From: Tepidanaerobacter sp. GT38
GTDB lineage: Bacteria > Bacillota > Thermosediminibacteria > Thermosediminibacterales > Tepidanaerobacteraceae
NCBI RefSeq assembly: GCF_021991635.1
Contig: NZ_JAFFJA010000018.1
Span: 1-64,000, forward strand
Direction of reading: 5' to 3'
Length of the DNA: 64,000 nt
Shown here: in pieces, positions 43,876 to 53,628 of the stretch
Position numbering within the stretch: the stretch's first letter is position 1
Layout of the letters: each line of letters begins with the position of its first letter
Translations under genes and position numbers: made by a program
The notes under the pieces: generated by a model
Told to the model about the DNA's origin: nothing
Databases searched by the model: none
What the model saw: only the letters and a program-made list of their open reading frames with translations

Positions 43876-44746
43876 TGTATTAAAACCTCCGGGAATGACG
43901 TCACATGACGTAGTAAATTTTTTAAGAAGGCTTTTTCAAATAAAAAAGATTGGTCACAGCGGCACATTGGATCCAGCAGCAGCAGGAGTTTTACCGGTTT
44001 TTATAGGAAAAGCCGCAAAAGCAATAGAATTTTTCATGGATGATGATAAAGAATATATTGCCGAAATGAGATTTGGGGTTACTACAGATACCGGCGATTT
44101 AGATGGAAACGTTACAAATATTAGCAAAGTCAATATTACCAAATCTCATTTGGAAGAAATACTAAAGCAATTCACAGGAGAAATTTCACAAGTGACCCCA
44201 ATGTACTCGGCGGTGCGCTATAAAGGAAAAAAACTGTACGAATTGGCCAGGAAAGGTATTGTCGTTGAACGAAAGCCGAGAAATGTTAAAATCTACTCGT
44301 TAGATTTAATCGACTATAGCCACGATACTGCTATTGTTAAAGTTGCCTGCTCAAAGGGTACATATATAAGAACTTTATGTGAAGATATTGGCAACATGCT
44401 TGGCTGTGGGGCATGTCTTTCTTGTTTAGTTAGGACAAGTTCAGGTCCTTTTAAAATAGAAAACTCATTTACTTTAGAGGAAATCCAAGATGCTGTTTTA
44501 AATGGTAAATTAGATGATGTATTATTGCCTGTAGATAGGTTTTTAGAGAAAATGCCTAAAGTAAATCTTGCAGTTGATAAAGAAGGTTTTTTTTCAAAAG
44601 GAAAAATGATAAATGGCGATTTTCAGTTTTTAAATGATATTGATACACTAGTTAGAGTTTATAACAATAAAGAGTTTTTAGGGATTGCTAAGGTAGTAAA
44701 AGACAAAGATAGTATCTTGCTACAGGTATTGAAATCTTTAAAATAA
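43859..44746 (+). CDS. truB: tRNA pseudouridine-55 synthase TruB
   Basis: TruB makes pseudouridine 55 in the T loop of tRNAs. The N-terminus is KGVINVLKPPGMTSHDVV. The catalytic Asp is in HSGTLDPAAAGVLPV, and VSPMYSAVRYKGKKLYELAR (here TPMYSAVRYKGK) and CSKGTYIRTLCEDIG are further motifs. GTG 43859 follows TTGGAGGA; the frame extends to 43838. 295 residues with a C-terminal extension that is probably a degenerate PUA region. Confidence 0.96.
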   Translation: MKGVINVLKPPGMTSHDVVNFLRRLFQIKKIGHSGTLDPAAAGVLPVFIGKAAKAIEFFMDDDKEYIAEMRFGVTTDTGDLDGNVTNISKVNITKSHLEEILKQFTGEISQVTPMYSAVRYKGKKLYELARKGIVVERKPRNVKIYSLDLIDYSHDTAIVKVACSKGTYIRTLCEDIGNMLGCGACLSCLVRTSSGPFKIENSFTLEEIQDAVLNGKLDDVLLPVDRFLEKMPKVNLAVDKEGFFSKGKMINGDFQFLNDIDTLVRVYNNKEFLGIAKVVKDKDSILLQVLKSLK

Positions 44747-44762
44747 TAGGATTGATGAAAGT

Positions 44763-45689
44763 ATGAAAATTTACCGTGATTTATCGTCTATAATAATACC
44801 AAATGATACTGCCTGTGGTATAGGAAATTTTGACGGCGTTCACCTGGGTCATCAAAAATTAATTAAAACACTGCTGGAATGTTCGCAATCGAAAAATTTA
44901 GACTCTTTGATTTTTACATTTGATCCCCATCCTTCAAAAGTTTTATTCCCCAATAATGGTGTCAAACTTATTATGACACAAGACAAGAAGAGGAAAATAA
45001 TTGAATCCTATGGCATAGATCATTTTGTCTTAGCGCCTTTTACTCAAGAATTTTCGAAAATGGATTATAAAGATTTTGTACATAAAATATTAATTGAAAA
45101 ATGTCGTGCAAAAGTTGTTGTTATCGGATTTAATTATAAATTCGGATATAAAGGCCTTGGGACAGCAGAAAGTTTGAAGCAATTGTGTAGTGAAGCTGGA
45201 ATTGATACCATAATAATTCCTCCTGTAACCCACAAAGGCAACATAGTAAGTAGCACATTTATTCGAAGTCTTTTGGAAAAAGGCGATGTTAGAAATGCTG
45301 CAAAATATATTGGACGCTATTTTACTGTTGAAGGCTGTGTAGAGCAAGGCAAACACTTAGGTAAAAGTTTAGGTTTTCCCACTGCAAATATCTATCCCGA
45401 TACCGATCTGGTATTGCCCGCAAAGGGTGTCTATGCAGTATTAGTAACCTTCAATAATAAGATTTATAAAGGCGTGGCTAATTTAGGCACTAAACCTACT
45501 TTTAACGGTAATGATATTGTGCTGGAGATACATTTATTTGACTTTAGCGGTAATTTATATGGTCAAAAACTAGAAGTATCTTTTATTCAGAACCTGCGTT
45601 CAGAAATTAAATTTGATAAGCCTGAAGACTTAGTAAAGCAAGTTCAAATGGATCTGCTTAATGCTAAAGAAATTTTAAAAGCAATATAA
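44763..45689 (+). CDS. ribF: Bifunctional riboflavin kinase/FAD synthetase
   Basis: RibF makes FMN and then FAD. The N-terminal adenylyltransferase domain has GIGNFDGVHLGHQKLI and VVIGFNYKFGYKGLG with STFIRSLLEKGDV. The C-terminal kinase domain begins near residue 183, with GKSLGFPTANIYPD and GVANLGTKPTF. 308 residues is typical. It ends 1 base before the rpsO promoter. Confidence 0.96.
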   Translation: MKIYRDLSSIIIPNDTACGIGNFDGVHLGHQKLIKTLLECSQSKNLDSLIFTFDPHPSKVLFPNNGVKLIMTQDKKRKIIESYGIDHFVLAPFTQEFSKMDYKDFVHKILIEKCRAKVVVIGFNYKFGYKGLGTAESLKQLCSEAGIDTIIIPPVTHKGNIVSSTFIRSLLEKGDVRNAAKYIGRYFTVEGCVEQGKHLGKSLGFPTANIYPDTDLVLPAKGVYAVLVTFNNKIYKGVANLGTKPTFNGNDIVLEIHLFDFSGNLYGQKLEVSFIQNLRSEIKFDKPEDLVKQVQMDLLNAKEILKAI

Positions 45690-45690
45690 A

Positions 45691-45719
45691 TTTACAATTT
45701 TATTTTGTTGTGATAAAAT
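45691..45719 (+). promoter_or_regulatory. Promoter of rpsO
   Basis: TTTACA (45691-45696) and TAAAAT (45714-45719) are 17 bases apart, directly after the ribF stop. The start of transcription would be near 45726, so the folded region at 45736-45784 is in the leader. Confidence 0.75.
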
Positions 45720-45735
45720 TAATTTTGATAAATGA

Positions 45736-45784
45736 ACCAATTGCTCGGTTACTCGAAGCTCCGACGATTTACTGGGCAACTGGT
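45736..45784 (+). promoter_or_regulatory. Folded rpsO leader, candidate S15 autoregulatory element
   Basis: ACCAATTGC (45736-45744) pairs with GCAACTGGT (45776-45784) with one A-C mismatch, and inside it TCGG (45745-45748) pairs with CCGA (45761-45764). This leaves an internal asymmetric segment on the 3' side. S15 is known to bind structured leaders of its own mRNA in several bacteria, with unrelated folds in different lineages. Assignment here is from position and fold only. Confidence 0.6.
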
Positions 45785-45813
45785 GATTTAGTTAAGTCAA
45801 GGAGGTGAATGAA

Positions 45814-46083
45814 GTGGCATTGGCAAAAGAAGTTAAACAGTCAATCATAAATGAATATAAACTCCACGAGAATGATACAGGTTCTCCTGAGGTCCAAATT
45901 GCTATACTTACAGAAAAGATAAACCAACTAACGGAGCATTTGAAACAGCATAAAAAAGACTATCATTCTCGCAGGGGACTGCTTAAGATGGTTGGTAAAA
46001 GACGTGCGTTATTGAACTACTTAAAAGAAAAAAATTTAGATCGATACAAAGATCTCATCGAAAAACTGGAATTAAGGAAATAG
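45814..46083 (+). CDS. rpsO: Small ribosomal subunit protein S15
   Basis: S15 binds the central domain of 16S rRNA early in assembly. Signatures: [28 protein letters not shown], then [29 protein letters not shown] 45814 is preceded by AAGGAGGTGA and gives exactly 89 residues, the usual S15 length; GTG 45805 lies within that SD. rpsO-pnp adjacency is conserved across bacteria. Confidence 0.98.
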   Translation: MALAKEVKQSIINEYKLHENDTGSPEVQIAILTEKINQLTEHLKQHKKDYHSRRGLLKMVGKRRALLNYLKEKNLDRYKDLIEKLELRK

Positions 46084-46110
46084 AGCGGGGGTTCCCCGCT
46101 TAAATTTTAT
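46084..46110 (+). terminator. Hairpin terminator after rpsO
   Basis: AGCGGGG (46084-46090) pairs with CCCCGCT (46094-46100) around GTT, directly after the rpsO stop. TAAATTTTAT follows, a broken T-run, so partial read-through into pnp is likely. Confidence 0.7.
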
Positions 46111-46131
46111 AACTTTTTTATTATATTTAGA

Positions 46132-46180
46132 TATAGTTGATTTTGTAAACGACATGCCTGATTAAATTAAATCAACTATA
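46132..46180 (+). promoter_or_regulatory. Long pnp leader hairpin
   Basis: TATAGTTGATTT (46132-46143) pairs perfectly over 12 bp with AAATCAACTATA (46169-46180) around a 25-base loop. It ends 2 bases before the pnp SD (AAGGAGG). It has no T-run. In E. coli a pnp leader hairpin is cut by RNase III and PNPase then represses its own mRNA; a similar control here is inference. Confidence 0.7.
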
Positions 46181-46197
46181 AGAAGGAGGATTGTTTC

Positions 46198-48300
46198 TTG
46201 TTAGAATTTAAAACAGAAATAGCTGGTCGCAAATTGATTATAGAAACGGGCAAAGTTGCTCAGCAAGCTAACGGTTCTGTTGTAATTAGGTACGAAGATA
46301 CTGTCTTGCTGGTTACAGCTACTGCATCGAAAGAGCCCCGTGAAGGTGTTGATTTTTTACCCTTAACCGTTGATTATGAAGAAAGGTTATATGCAGTAGG
46401 CAAGATTCCAGGTGGTTTTATTAAAAGAGAAGGAAAGCCTAGTGAAAAAGCTATTCTATCGGCAAGGGTTATAGACAGGCCTTTAAGACCTCTATTTCCA
46501 AAAGGTTTCCGAAATGATGTACAGGTTGTAGCTACTGTACTATCTGTAGACCAAGATAACACACCTGATGTGGTTGCTATCAACGGAGCCTCTTGTGCAT
46601 TATGTATATCAGATATACCTTTTGAAGGGCCAGTAGGGGCAGTGTCAGTTGGTTTGATTGAGGGAGAATATGTTATAAATCCGACAGTAGCTCAAGCAGA
46701 GAAAAGTCGTTTACACCTGATTGTGGCCGGTACGAAAGAGGCAGTGCTCATGGTTGAAGCAGGTGCCGATGAAGTAACTGAAGAAGAAATGTTAAAAGCT
46801 ATACTCTATGGTCATGAGGAGATTAAAAAGATTGTAGAGTTTCAGGAGGAAATAGTAAAACAAGTTGGCAAGGTTAAAATGGAAGTGCCGACAGAAGAGG
46901 TTAATCCAGAACTTGAAAAAGCTGTTAGAGAATATGCTACCGATAAAATTTTACAGGCAATCAAAGTTTATGAAAAACAAGAACGAGAGGCTTTAATCGA
47001 TGAAATAAATAAATCCACCATAGAACATTTTCAGGAATTATATCCAGAAAGCGAAAAAGAGATATCAGATATTTTGTATAATATCTTAAAAGAAGAAGTT
47101 AGAAAAATGATCACTTATGAAGGTATCAGACCTGACGGCAGAACCCATGAGGAGATACGGCCAATTTCCTGTGAGGTTGGCGTTTTGCCGAGAACACATG
47201 GTTCTGGTTTATTTACCCGAGGTCAGACTCAGGTTCTTACAGTTGCAACCCTTGGAGCACTTGGAGATGTTCAGATTTTGGACGGCCTGGGTATTGAAGA
47301 GTCCAAGAGGTATATGCACCATTATAATTTTCCACCTTATAGTACAGGTGAAACCAAAGTTATTCGCGGGCCTGGAAGAAGGGAAATTGGTCATGGAGCG
47401 TTAGCGGAAAGGGCTCTTGAACCTATGATACCACCAGAGGAAGAATTTCCTTATACCATAAGGTTGGTTTCAGAAGTCTTAAGTTCTAATGGATCTACTT
47501 CTATGGCCAGTGTATGTGGTTCAACTTTAGCTTTAATGGACGCAGGTGTTCCCATAAAAGCTCCTGTCTCCGGTGTAGCTATGGGATTGATAAAACAAGA
47601 TGATAAGGTCACAATATTAACTGACATACAGGGAATGGAAGACTTTTTAGGAGATATGGACTTTAAAGTAGCAGGAACTGCGAAAGGTATTACTGCGATT
47701 CAAATGGATATAAAAATAAAGGGTATAGATGAAGAAATATTAAGAAATGCTCTGCAGCGCGCAAGAGAAGCTCGATTGTTTATATTAGACAAGATGTTGG
47801 CTGTGATTTCCGAACCTCGAAAAGAATTATCCCCGTATGCACCAAGAATCTTTACTGTAACTGTAGATCCAGATAAAATTCGCGATATAATAGGGCCCGG
47901 AGGCAAAACTATAAACAAGATAATTGCAGAAACTAATACAAAGATTGATATTGAAGACGATGGAAAAATTTATATAGCGGCTCCAGATGAGAAATTAGGC
48001 AAAAAGGCTATGGAAATAATACAAAAACTTACTCAAGATGTGGAAGTTGGGCAAATATATCTTGGAAAAATATCTAGAACCACTAATTTTGGTGCTTTTG
48101 CTGAAATACTGCCGGGAAAGGAAGGCTTAATTCACATTTCAAAGCTGTCTAAAGAGAAGGTAAAAAGGGTAGAAGATGTGGTTAAAGTCGGTGATGAAAT
48201 ACTTGTCAAAGTAACTGACATAGATAAACAAGGCAGGATCAATTTATCTCACAAAGATGCCATTGGCGATGTAGAAGTGAAAAAACACGTACAGGCATAA
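46198..48300 (+). CDS. pnp: Polyribonucleotide nucleotidyltransferase (PNPase)
   Basis: A phosphorolytic 3'-5' exoribonuclease of RNA turnover. Two RNase PH domains flank a helical domain; the second carries the catalytic acidic cluster ([15 protein letters not shown]). A KH domain ([16 protein letters not shown], about residue 560) and a C-terminal S1 domain ([20 protein letters not shown]) complete it. 700 residues is full length. The start is TTG with AAGGAGG upstream. A strong terminator overlaps its end. Confidence 0.98.
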   Translation: MLEFKTEIAGRKLIIETGKVAQQANGSVVIRYEDTVLLVTATASKEPREGVDFLPLTVDYEERLYAVGKIPGGFIKREGKPSEKAILSARVIDRPLRPLFPKGFRNDVQVVATVLSVDQDNTPDVVAINGASCALCISDIPFEGPVGAVSVGLIEGEYVINPTVAQAEKSRLHLIVAGTKEAVLMVEAGADEVTEEEMLKAILYGHEEIKKIVEFQEEIVKQVGKVKMEVPTEEVNPELEKAVREYATDKILQAIKVYEKQEREALIDEINKSTIEHFQELYPESEKEISDILYNILKEEVRKMITYEGIRPDGRTHEEIRPISCEVGVLPRTHGSGLFTRGQTQVLTVATLGALGDVQILDGLGIEESKRYMHHYNFPPYSTGETKVIRGPGRREIGHGALAERALEPMIPPEEEFPYTIRLVSEVLSSNGSTSMASVCGSTLALMDAGVPIKAPVSGVAMGLIKQDDKVTILTDIQGMEDFLGDMDFKVAGTAKGITAIQMDIKIKGIDEEILRNALQRAREARLFILDKMLAVISEPRKELSPYAPRIFTVTVDPDKIRDIIGPGGKTINKIIAETNTKIDIEDDGKIYIAAPDEKLGKKAMEIIQKLTQDVEVGQIYLGKISRTTNFGAFAEILPGKEGLIHISKLSKEKVKRVEDVVKVGDEILVKVTDIDKQGRINLSHKDAIGDVEVKKHVQA

Positions 48301-48324
48301 ACCGGATATCGGTTTATGTTTTTT
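48296..48324 (+). terminator. Intrinsic terminator after pnp
   Basis: CATAAACCG (48296-48304) pairs with CGGTTTATG (48310-48318) around GATAT and is followed by six T residues. It overlaps the pnp stop codon. Confidence 0.9.
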
Positions 48325-48387
48325 ATTGTCATAAAATATTTCTTCACTAATATATTTATTAAAGAACAAAAAAGGAAGGGATATTTT

Positions 48388-49098
48388 ATGGCATTTTATA
48401 CTTTTAAAGTATCTAAAAAAATTGTAAGTTTAGCTCTATTCTTAGTTATCGTAGTGACGTGGGTTTTCTTAACACCGTCAAATTACGATGTTCAAGTTTT
48501 TGGACAGTATAAACCTATTTACGAAGGCAGCAAGGATAAAAAAATAATGGCTTTTACATGCAATGTAGCATGGGGTAACGAATACATACCGCCGCTTTTA
48601 GAGATTTTTAAAGAAAAGAATGTAAAAGCCACGTTCTTTATTGAAGGCAGATGGGCAGAAAAATATCCTGATTTATTAAAGCTGATTTATGACAACGGGC
48701 ACGAAATAGGAAACCACGGGTATAGCCATGCCCATCACGCACAGCTTTCCTATGAACAAAATTTAAATGAGATCAAAAAAGCCGAACAAGTAATTGAAGA
48801 CATCTTAGGAGTAAAAACAACCCTTTTTGCACCTCCATATGGTGAATTTTCAGAACAAACTGTCAAAGCTGCTAATTCCATGAATTATCGCCTTATTATG
48901 TGGACTATAGATACAATTGATTGGAAAAAACCCGGTGTAGATTATATTGTTAATAAAGTTTTAGACAATAAAGGTAATGGGAAAATTGTACTCATGCACC
49001 CTACAGAAGATACGGTCAAAGCTATGCCAACTATTATAGACAATTTGCATCGTGAGGGATTTAAGATAACAACGGTCGGTGAATTGCTGGCAGAATGA
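48388..49098 (+). CDS. ylxY: YlxY-like polysaccharide deacetylase family protein
   Basis: A 236-residue NodB-fold protein behind an N-terminal membrane anchor (residues 11-29), placed outside the cell membrane. The metal-binding His pair is in GNHGYSH (His110, His114). The first catalytic motif, TFDD in active enzymes, reads TCNV here (residues 57-60), so both the base and the metal-binding Asp are missing. Position after pnp matches B. subtilis ylxY, a spore-former family. It may be a non-catalytic wall-binding protein. ATG 48388 has AAGGAAGGG upstream. Confidence 0.85.
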   Translation: MAFYTFKVSKKIVSLALFLVIVVTWVFLTPSNYDVQVFGQYKPIYEGSKDKKIMAFTCNVAWGNEYIPPLLEIFKEKNVKATFFIEGRWAEKYPDLLKLIYDNGHEIGNHGYSHAHHAQLSYEQNLNEIKKAEQVIEDILGVKTTLFAPPYGEFSEQTVKAANSMNYRLIMWTIDTIDWKKPGVDYIVNKVLDNKGNGKIVLMHPTEDTVKAMPTIIDNLHREGFKITTVGELLAE

Positions 49099-49104
49099 AA
49101 AAAG

Positions 49105-49133
49105 TTGAAAACAAACTATCTTTCATGTATACT
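49105..49133 (+). promoter_or_regulatory. Promoter of alr-dut
   Basis: TTGAAA (49105-49110) and TATACT (49128-49133) are exactly 17 bases apart in the gap after ylxY. The transcript would start about 27 bases before the alr start. Confidence 0.75.
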
Positions 49134-49166
49134 TTATTTAAGCAAAAAATAGAAGGGTAATTGATT

Positions 49167-50372
49167 ATGATAAATCATACTTGCTGGCTTGATGTAGATT
49201 TAGATATAATATCGGATAATATAAAAAACATAAAAAAATATTTAGGCTCTACTAAGTTATTGGCAGTTGTCAAAGCAAATGCTTACGGACACGGATTGTA
49301 TCCTGTAGCTTGTTCTGCCGTTGAAAGTGGAGCTGATTATTTAGGGGTTGCCTCTTTAGAAGAAGGTATTTTTTTGCGGCAAAAAGGGATAAGCCAACCG
49401 ATATTGGTTTTTAATACAATATTGCCTGAACAAGCAGATGATGTATTAAATTACGATCTTACAGCCACTGTTTGTTCCTTTGATGTTGTACAAGCTTTAG
49501 AGGAGGCTGCTGCAAGACAGAACAAAAAGGCTATAGTTCATGTAAAAGTTGATACAGGTTTTGGCAGGTTTGGAGTGTTACCTGAACATGCTTTTGAAAT
49601 GATTCGGGTTATTAATTTAAACTTTAAAAATCTTTATATAGAAGGTCTATACACACATTTTTCTATGGCGGGCAATGAAAAGATTACTCGTCATCAGTTT
49701 AATATATTTTCATCTCTTATAAAAACACTTAAAGAACAGGGCTATGAAATCCCTTTAAAGCATGTTTGCAACAGCATAGCTGCTTTAAATTACCCGGATA
49801 TGCACTTGGATATGGTTCGAATTGGCAATCTGATCTATGGTCTAGTGCCATCAAAAGACCTAAAAATAAGTAATCCTTCAAAGGTATGTTCAAGAGTAAT
49901 CTTTGTAAAAAACCTTCCTAAAGGTCATTATGTTGGTTATGGCAACAAATATAAAACAAAGCGGCCTACTACCATAGCTATAGTTCCTTTTGGGTATTAT
50001 GACGGCCTTGAAGTTTATGTATCTCAACCCAATGGTATTTTGGATGCTCTTAAAAACTTTATTAAACAGCTCTTAGCAAATATAGGGGTAAATGGTTTAG
50101 GTAGGAAGGTTAAAATAAATGGCGTAACATGTAATATATTAGGCAAAATCAGCATGCAGAATTGTATTGTGGATGTTACAGACATAAAAGATAACATATT
50201 TGTCGGAGATATTGCAGAACTCAATGCTAGACGTGTGAATTTGTCTAATAGTATTGCCAGAATTTATCATAGGGCTGGTCAGGTATTCTTAGAAAATGAT
50301 ATTATTTTTGCTGAAAATAGTTTTGATTTATCGCCTGAACCAGGTCGAAGGAGAGAAACATCAATTGGATAG
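49167..50372 (+). CDS. alr: Alanine racemase family protein
   Basis: A fold-type III PLP enzyme. The PLP-binding Lys is in [29 protein letters not shown] and [13 protein letters not shown] follow, and the catalytic Tyr region is VGYGNKYK. Expected role: D-alanine for peptidoglycan or spore germination. Oddities: the active-site SMD motif is SMQ ([12 protein letters not shown]), and an insertion ([17 protein letters not shown]) precedes it, giving 401 residues versus about 375-390. Another substrate is possible. ATG 49167 fits the AGAAGGG spacing better than TTG 49161. Confidence 0.86.
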   Translation: MINHTCWLDVDLDIISDNIKNIKKYLGSTKLLAVVKANAYGHGLYPVACSAVESGADYLGVASLEEGIFLRQKGISQPILVFNTILPEQADDVLNYDLTATVCSFDVVQALEEAAARQNKKAIVHVKVDTGFGRFGVLPEHAFEMIRVINLNFKNLYIEGLYTHFSMAGNEKITRHQFNIFSSLIKTLKEQGYEIPLKHVCNSIAALNYPDMHLDMVRIGNLIYGLVPSKDLKISNPSKVCSRVIFVKNLPKGHYVGYGNKYKTKRPTTIAIVPFGYYDGLEVYVSQPNGILDALKNFIKQLLANIGVNGLGRKVKINGVTCNILGKISMQNCIVDVTDIKDNIFVGDIAELNARRVNLSNSIARIYHRAGQVFLENDIIFAENSFDLSPEPGRRRETSIG

Positions 50373-50817
50373 GTGTATTAAAATTTTTGTATCTAAAGTA
50401 AGTGGTGCTGAAGATATTCCGCTCCCTCAGTATATGACTGAAGGAGCTTCAGGAATGGATTTAGCTGCTAATATAGCAGAGAATATTTACCTAGAACCCG
50501 GAGAATTTAAAGTAATACCTTGTGGCATTCAACTTGAACTTCCCAGGGGCTTTGAAGCCCAAGTTAGGCCAAGAAGTGGTCTTGCGTCAAAGTATGGCGT
50601 TACAGTCCTTAATAGTCCCGGAACTATCGACTCTGACTATAGAGGGGAAATTAAGGTTATCTTAATTAATCATGGCAAGGAAAAATTTGAGATAAAGAGA
50701 GGTGACAGAATAGCTCAGCTGGTAATTTCTAAAGTTGAACAGGTAGAAATAGTCCAAAATAGTCATTTGGGTAAAACCACTAGAGGAGAAGGCGGTTTTG
50801 GTCACACGGGAGTTTAA
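50365..50817 (+). CDS. dut: dUTP diphosphatase
   Basis: Trimeric dUTPase, removing dUTP and supplying dUMP. The five motifs are visible: [50 protein letters not shown] and the C-terminal [14 protein letters not shown] 50365 has AAGGAGAG upstream within the end of alr and gives the usual 150 residues; the frame opens at 50296. The 8-base overlap with alr suggests one transcript. Confidence 0.96.
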   Translation: MDRCIKIFVSKVSGAEDIPLPQYMTEGASGMDLAANIAENIYLEPGEFKVIPCGIQLELPRGFEAQVRPRSGLASKYGVTVLNSPGTIDSDYRGEIKVILINHGKEKFEIKRGDRIAQLVISKVEQVEIVQNSHLGKTTRGEGGFGHTGV

Positions 50818-50870
50818 TATCGTTGCATTTTTTTGCCTCCTAAGTCATAAAATATATGGGAGGTAAAAAT

Positions 50871-51158
50871 ATGCGATTAAGTGAATTGTGCGGAAAAGAA
50901 ATAATAAATCTTTTTAATGGAGAGAGACTCGGCGTAATTAGCAATTCTGATTTAATTTTTGATGAGTCTTCTGGAAAGATTATATCTTTGTTAATACCAA
51001 AAAAAAGAACTCCTTTTTTTGTTTTCGGTGAAAGAGCTAAAGCTGAAGTTGCTTGGAGTGCTATAAAGAAAATCGGGCCGGATATTATTATTATAGATAT
51101 GGAAGATTATAGTCACAAAAAACATAATGACTTTATAAGGGGCAAAAATTTTACTTGA
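50871..51158 (+). CDS. ymxH: YlmC/YmxH family PRC-barrel sporulation protein
   Basis: A 95-residue PRC-barrel protein: MRLSELCGKEIINLFNGERLGVI is the family start, followed by IISLLIPKKRTPFFVFG and WSAIKKIGPDIIIID. The family is limited to spore-formers; its function is unknown. In B. subtilis ymxH lies downstream of pnpA-ylxY, so the neighbourhood agrees. ATG 50871 follows GGGAGG; ATG 50856 is too far upstream. Confidence 0.9.
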   Translation: MRLSELCGKEIINLFNGERLGVISNSDLIFDESSGKIISLLIPKKRTPFFVFGERAKAEVAWSAIKKIGPDIIIIDMEDYSHKKHNDFIRGKNFT

Positions 51159-51179
51159 GATGTCGGAGGTGTTTTTTTA

Positions 51180-52850
51180 TTGTCGAAAAACGGACAAAAT
51201 AAATTGCTCATCATTCCATTGGGTGGAATGGGTGAAATAGGCAAAAATATGACGGTTATTCAGTACGGAAAAGAAATACTGCTTATTGACTCAGGTTTGA
51301 TGTTTCCTGAGGAAGATATGTTGGGAATAGATGTGGTGATTCCGGATATAACATACCTTATAGAAAATAAGGAAAATATAAAAGGGATCCTTTTAACTCA
51401 TGGCCACGAAGATCATATCGGAGCACTTCCATATGTACTTCAGCAGATAAATGCTCCACTATATGGTACTAAATTAACTTTAGGTCTAGTAGAAGTTAAG
51501 TTAAGAGAAGCCAAGCTAAAAAAGAACATACCCATGAATGTAATAAAACCACCTGCTACTGTTAATATCGGGAGCTTTACCGTTGATTTTATTAGAGTAA
51601 ACCACAGCATACCTGATTCAGTAGGCTTTGCAATTCATACACCTGTTGGCATAGTATGTCATACAGGAGACTTTAAATTGGATCAGACTCCTGTTAACGG
51701 TGAAAAAGCTGACCTTCACAAATTTGCAGAATTAGGGTCGAAAGGTGTTCTTGTGCTATTATCTGATAGCACTAATGCAGAGCGTGAAGGTTATACAATG
51801 TCTGAAAAGGTAGTTGGAAAAACTATTGAAGATATTTTTAAATCCATTACGGGTCGTATTATAGTAGCTACTTTTGCATCAAATATACACCGCATCCAGC
51901 AAATATTTGATGCTGCCAATAGAAATGGCAGAAAGGTTACGGTAATAGGGAGGAGCATGGTTAATGTTGTCAATATTGCTCTCGAACTAGGTTATTTAAC
52001 CATACCAAAATCTTTGCTAGTGGATCCAGATGAGATAAACCGCTTGCCCAAGGAAAAAGTAGTGATAATTACTACTGGCAGTCAGGGCGAGCCTATGTCT
52101 GCCTTGACTCGAATGGCTATGTCTGAACATAAAAAAGTGGAGATTATGCCGGGAGACACGGTGTTGATTTCTGCAAGCCCCATCCCTGGCAATGAAAAAT
52201 TTGTAGCAAGAACTATAGATCATTTGTTTAAACGAGGAGCCAATGTCATCTACGAGGCCATTTCTGGTGTTCACGTTTCTGGTCATGCCAGCCAAGAGGA
52301 ATTAAAGCTCATGCTCAATCTCGTAAGGCCGAAATTTTTTATTCCAGTCCATGGAGAGTACAGACATCTTATACACCACTCACAGCTAGCAATGGAAGTA
52401 GGTATTCCGGAAGAAAACATCTTCATTGCGGAAAACGGAAGAATCTTGGAGTTTACTAAAAATTCCGGCAGAATGACCGGAAAGGTTACTGCAGGAAAAG
52501 TGCTTGTTGACGGCTTGGGTGTAGGTGATGTAGGTAATATAGTTCTCCGTGACCGTAAACAACTTTCGCAAGATGGCATTCTAATTGTTGTGGTAACAAT
52601 AGATAAGGAAACTACTGAAGTTGTAGCAGGACCTGATATAATCTCAAGAGGTTTTGTGTATGTAAGGGAATCTGAAGAGCTGATGGAACGGGCCCGCGAA
52701 AAAGTAAAACAGGCACTAAGTAAATGCCAACAAGAGGATATAAGAGAATGGTCAGCTATAAAATCCCAGGTGAGAGAGCATTTAGGTAAGTATCTATTTG
52801 AACTGACCCATAGAAGGCCTATGATATTACCAATCATTATGGAAGTATGA
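51180..52850 (+). CDS. rnjB: Ribonuclease J
   Basis: A metallo-beta-lactamase/beta-CASP RNase with 5'-3' exo- and endonuclease activity. Zinc motif: THGHEDHIGALPYVL near residue 75. Further motifs are CHTGDFKLDQTP, LLSDSTNAE and HVSGHASQEELKLML, and the C-terminal domain ends RRPMILPIIMEV. 556 residues is full length. The start is TTG with CGGAGGTG upstream. The rnjB-tepA-ylzJ-spoIIIE order matches B. subtilis, so rnjB rather than rnjA is the likelier orthologue. Confidence 0.95.
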   Translation: MSKNGQNKLLIIPLGGMGEIGKNMTVIQYGKEILLIDSGLMFPEEDMLGIDVVIPDITYLIENKENIKGILLTHGHEDHIGALPYVLQQINAPLYGTKLTLGLVEVKLREAKLKKNIPMNVIKPPATVNIGSFTVDFIRVNHSIPDSVGFAIHTPVGIVCHTGDFKLDQTPVNGEKADLHKFAELGSKGVLVLLSDSTNAEREGYTMSEKVVGKTIEDIFKSITGRIIVATFASNIHRIQQIFDAANRNGRKVTVIGRSMVNVVNIALELGYLTIPKSLLVDPDEINRLPKEKVVIITTGSQGEPMSALTRMAMSEHKKVEIMPGDTVLISASPIPGNEKFVARTIDHLFKRGANVIYEAISGVHVSGHASQEELKLMLNLVRPKFFIPVHGEYRHLIHHSQLAMEVGIPEENIFIAENGRILEFTKNSGRMTGKVTAGKVLVDGLGVGDVGNIVLRDRKQLSQDGILIVVVTIDKETTEVVAGPDIISRGFVYVRESEELMERAREKVKQALSKCQQEDIREWSAIKSQVREHLGKYLFELTHRRPMILPIIMEV

Positions 52851-52872
52851 CATTATTGTCATACTTTTTTTC
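52843..52872 (+). terminator. Intrinsic terminator after rnjB
   Basis: AAGTATGACA (52843-52852) pairs with TGTCATACTT (52857-52866) around TTAT, followed by a T-run. It overlaps the rnjB stop codon. Confidence 0.9.
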
Positions 52873-52931
52873 TTGAATATTTATCAAAAAACATCAAAGA
52901 ATAAAAATAAACCCTATGGAAGGATGATCTA

Positions 52932-53618
52932 ATGACACAAAACGAAGGGCAGAATATTCAAACACAAATGGATATGACTACATCTACGCTACAGCAATTG
53001 GGCCAGCTAGATTTGCCCAAAGCAGAAAGTAATTTTCATTCAATTACTATAGTTGGGCAAATCGAAGGCCATTTAGTATTACCGCCGCAAAATAAAACTA
53101 CCAAATACGAACATATTATTCCACAATTAGTAGCTATAGAGCAAAACCCCAATATTAAAGGATTACTAATCATATTAAATACTGTAGGAGGTGATGTGGA
53201 AGCTGGTCTTGCCATTGCTGAAATGATTGTTAGCATGACAAAGCCTACTGTATCCCTAATATTGGGAGGAGGTCACAGTATAGGGGTTCCCATAGCTGTA
53301 GCTAGCGACTATTCGTTTATTGCTGAAACAGCAACAATGACTATTCACCCTATTAGACTTACAGGTCTTGTAATAGGTGTGCCACAGACGTATGAATATC
53401 TGGATAAAATGCAAGATAGAGTTATTAATTTTGTCATAAAACATTCCAACATTGACGAAAGAACTTTTAGAGAATTAATGTTTAGCACCGGCAACCTTGC
53501 AAGAGATATAGGAACTGTGTTGGTTGGGAAAGATGCAGTGGCATGTGGCTTAATTGATGAAGTTGGTGGAATAGGACAAGCCGTAAAGAAACTAGAAGAA
53601 TTGATAAACAACAGATAA
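52932..53618 (+). CDS. tepA: ClpP-like serine protease TepA
   Basis: A 228-residue member of the ClpP/crotonase fold (TepA/YmfB type). The catalytic Ser116 is in GGGHSIGVP and the His139 in [11 protein letters not shown]. The N-terminal 35 residues are low-complexity. TepA was reported to affect protein secretion in B. subtilis and later to degrade small spore proteins in germination; which applies here is unknown. GGAAGGATG lies upstream of the ATG. ylzJ follows within 11 bases. Confidence 0.92.
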   Translation: MTQNEGQNIQTQMDMTTSTLQQLGQLDLPKAESNFHSITIVGQIEGHLVLPPQNKTTKYEHIIPQLVAIEQNPNIKGLLIILNTVGGDVEAGLAIAEMIVSMTKPTVSLILGGGHSIGVPIAVASDYSFIAETATMTIHPIRLTGLVIGVPQTYEYLDKMQDRVINFVIKHSNIDERTFRELMFSTGNLARDIGTVLVGKDAVACGLIDEVGGIGQAVKKLEELINNR

Positions 53619-53628
53619 GGTGATTTTA

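Noticed and set aside
52283-52837. Open frame of 184 codons on the - strand inside rnjB
   Set aside because: It is the complement of conserved RNase J sequence, with no ribosome binding site or family motifs seen.
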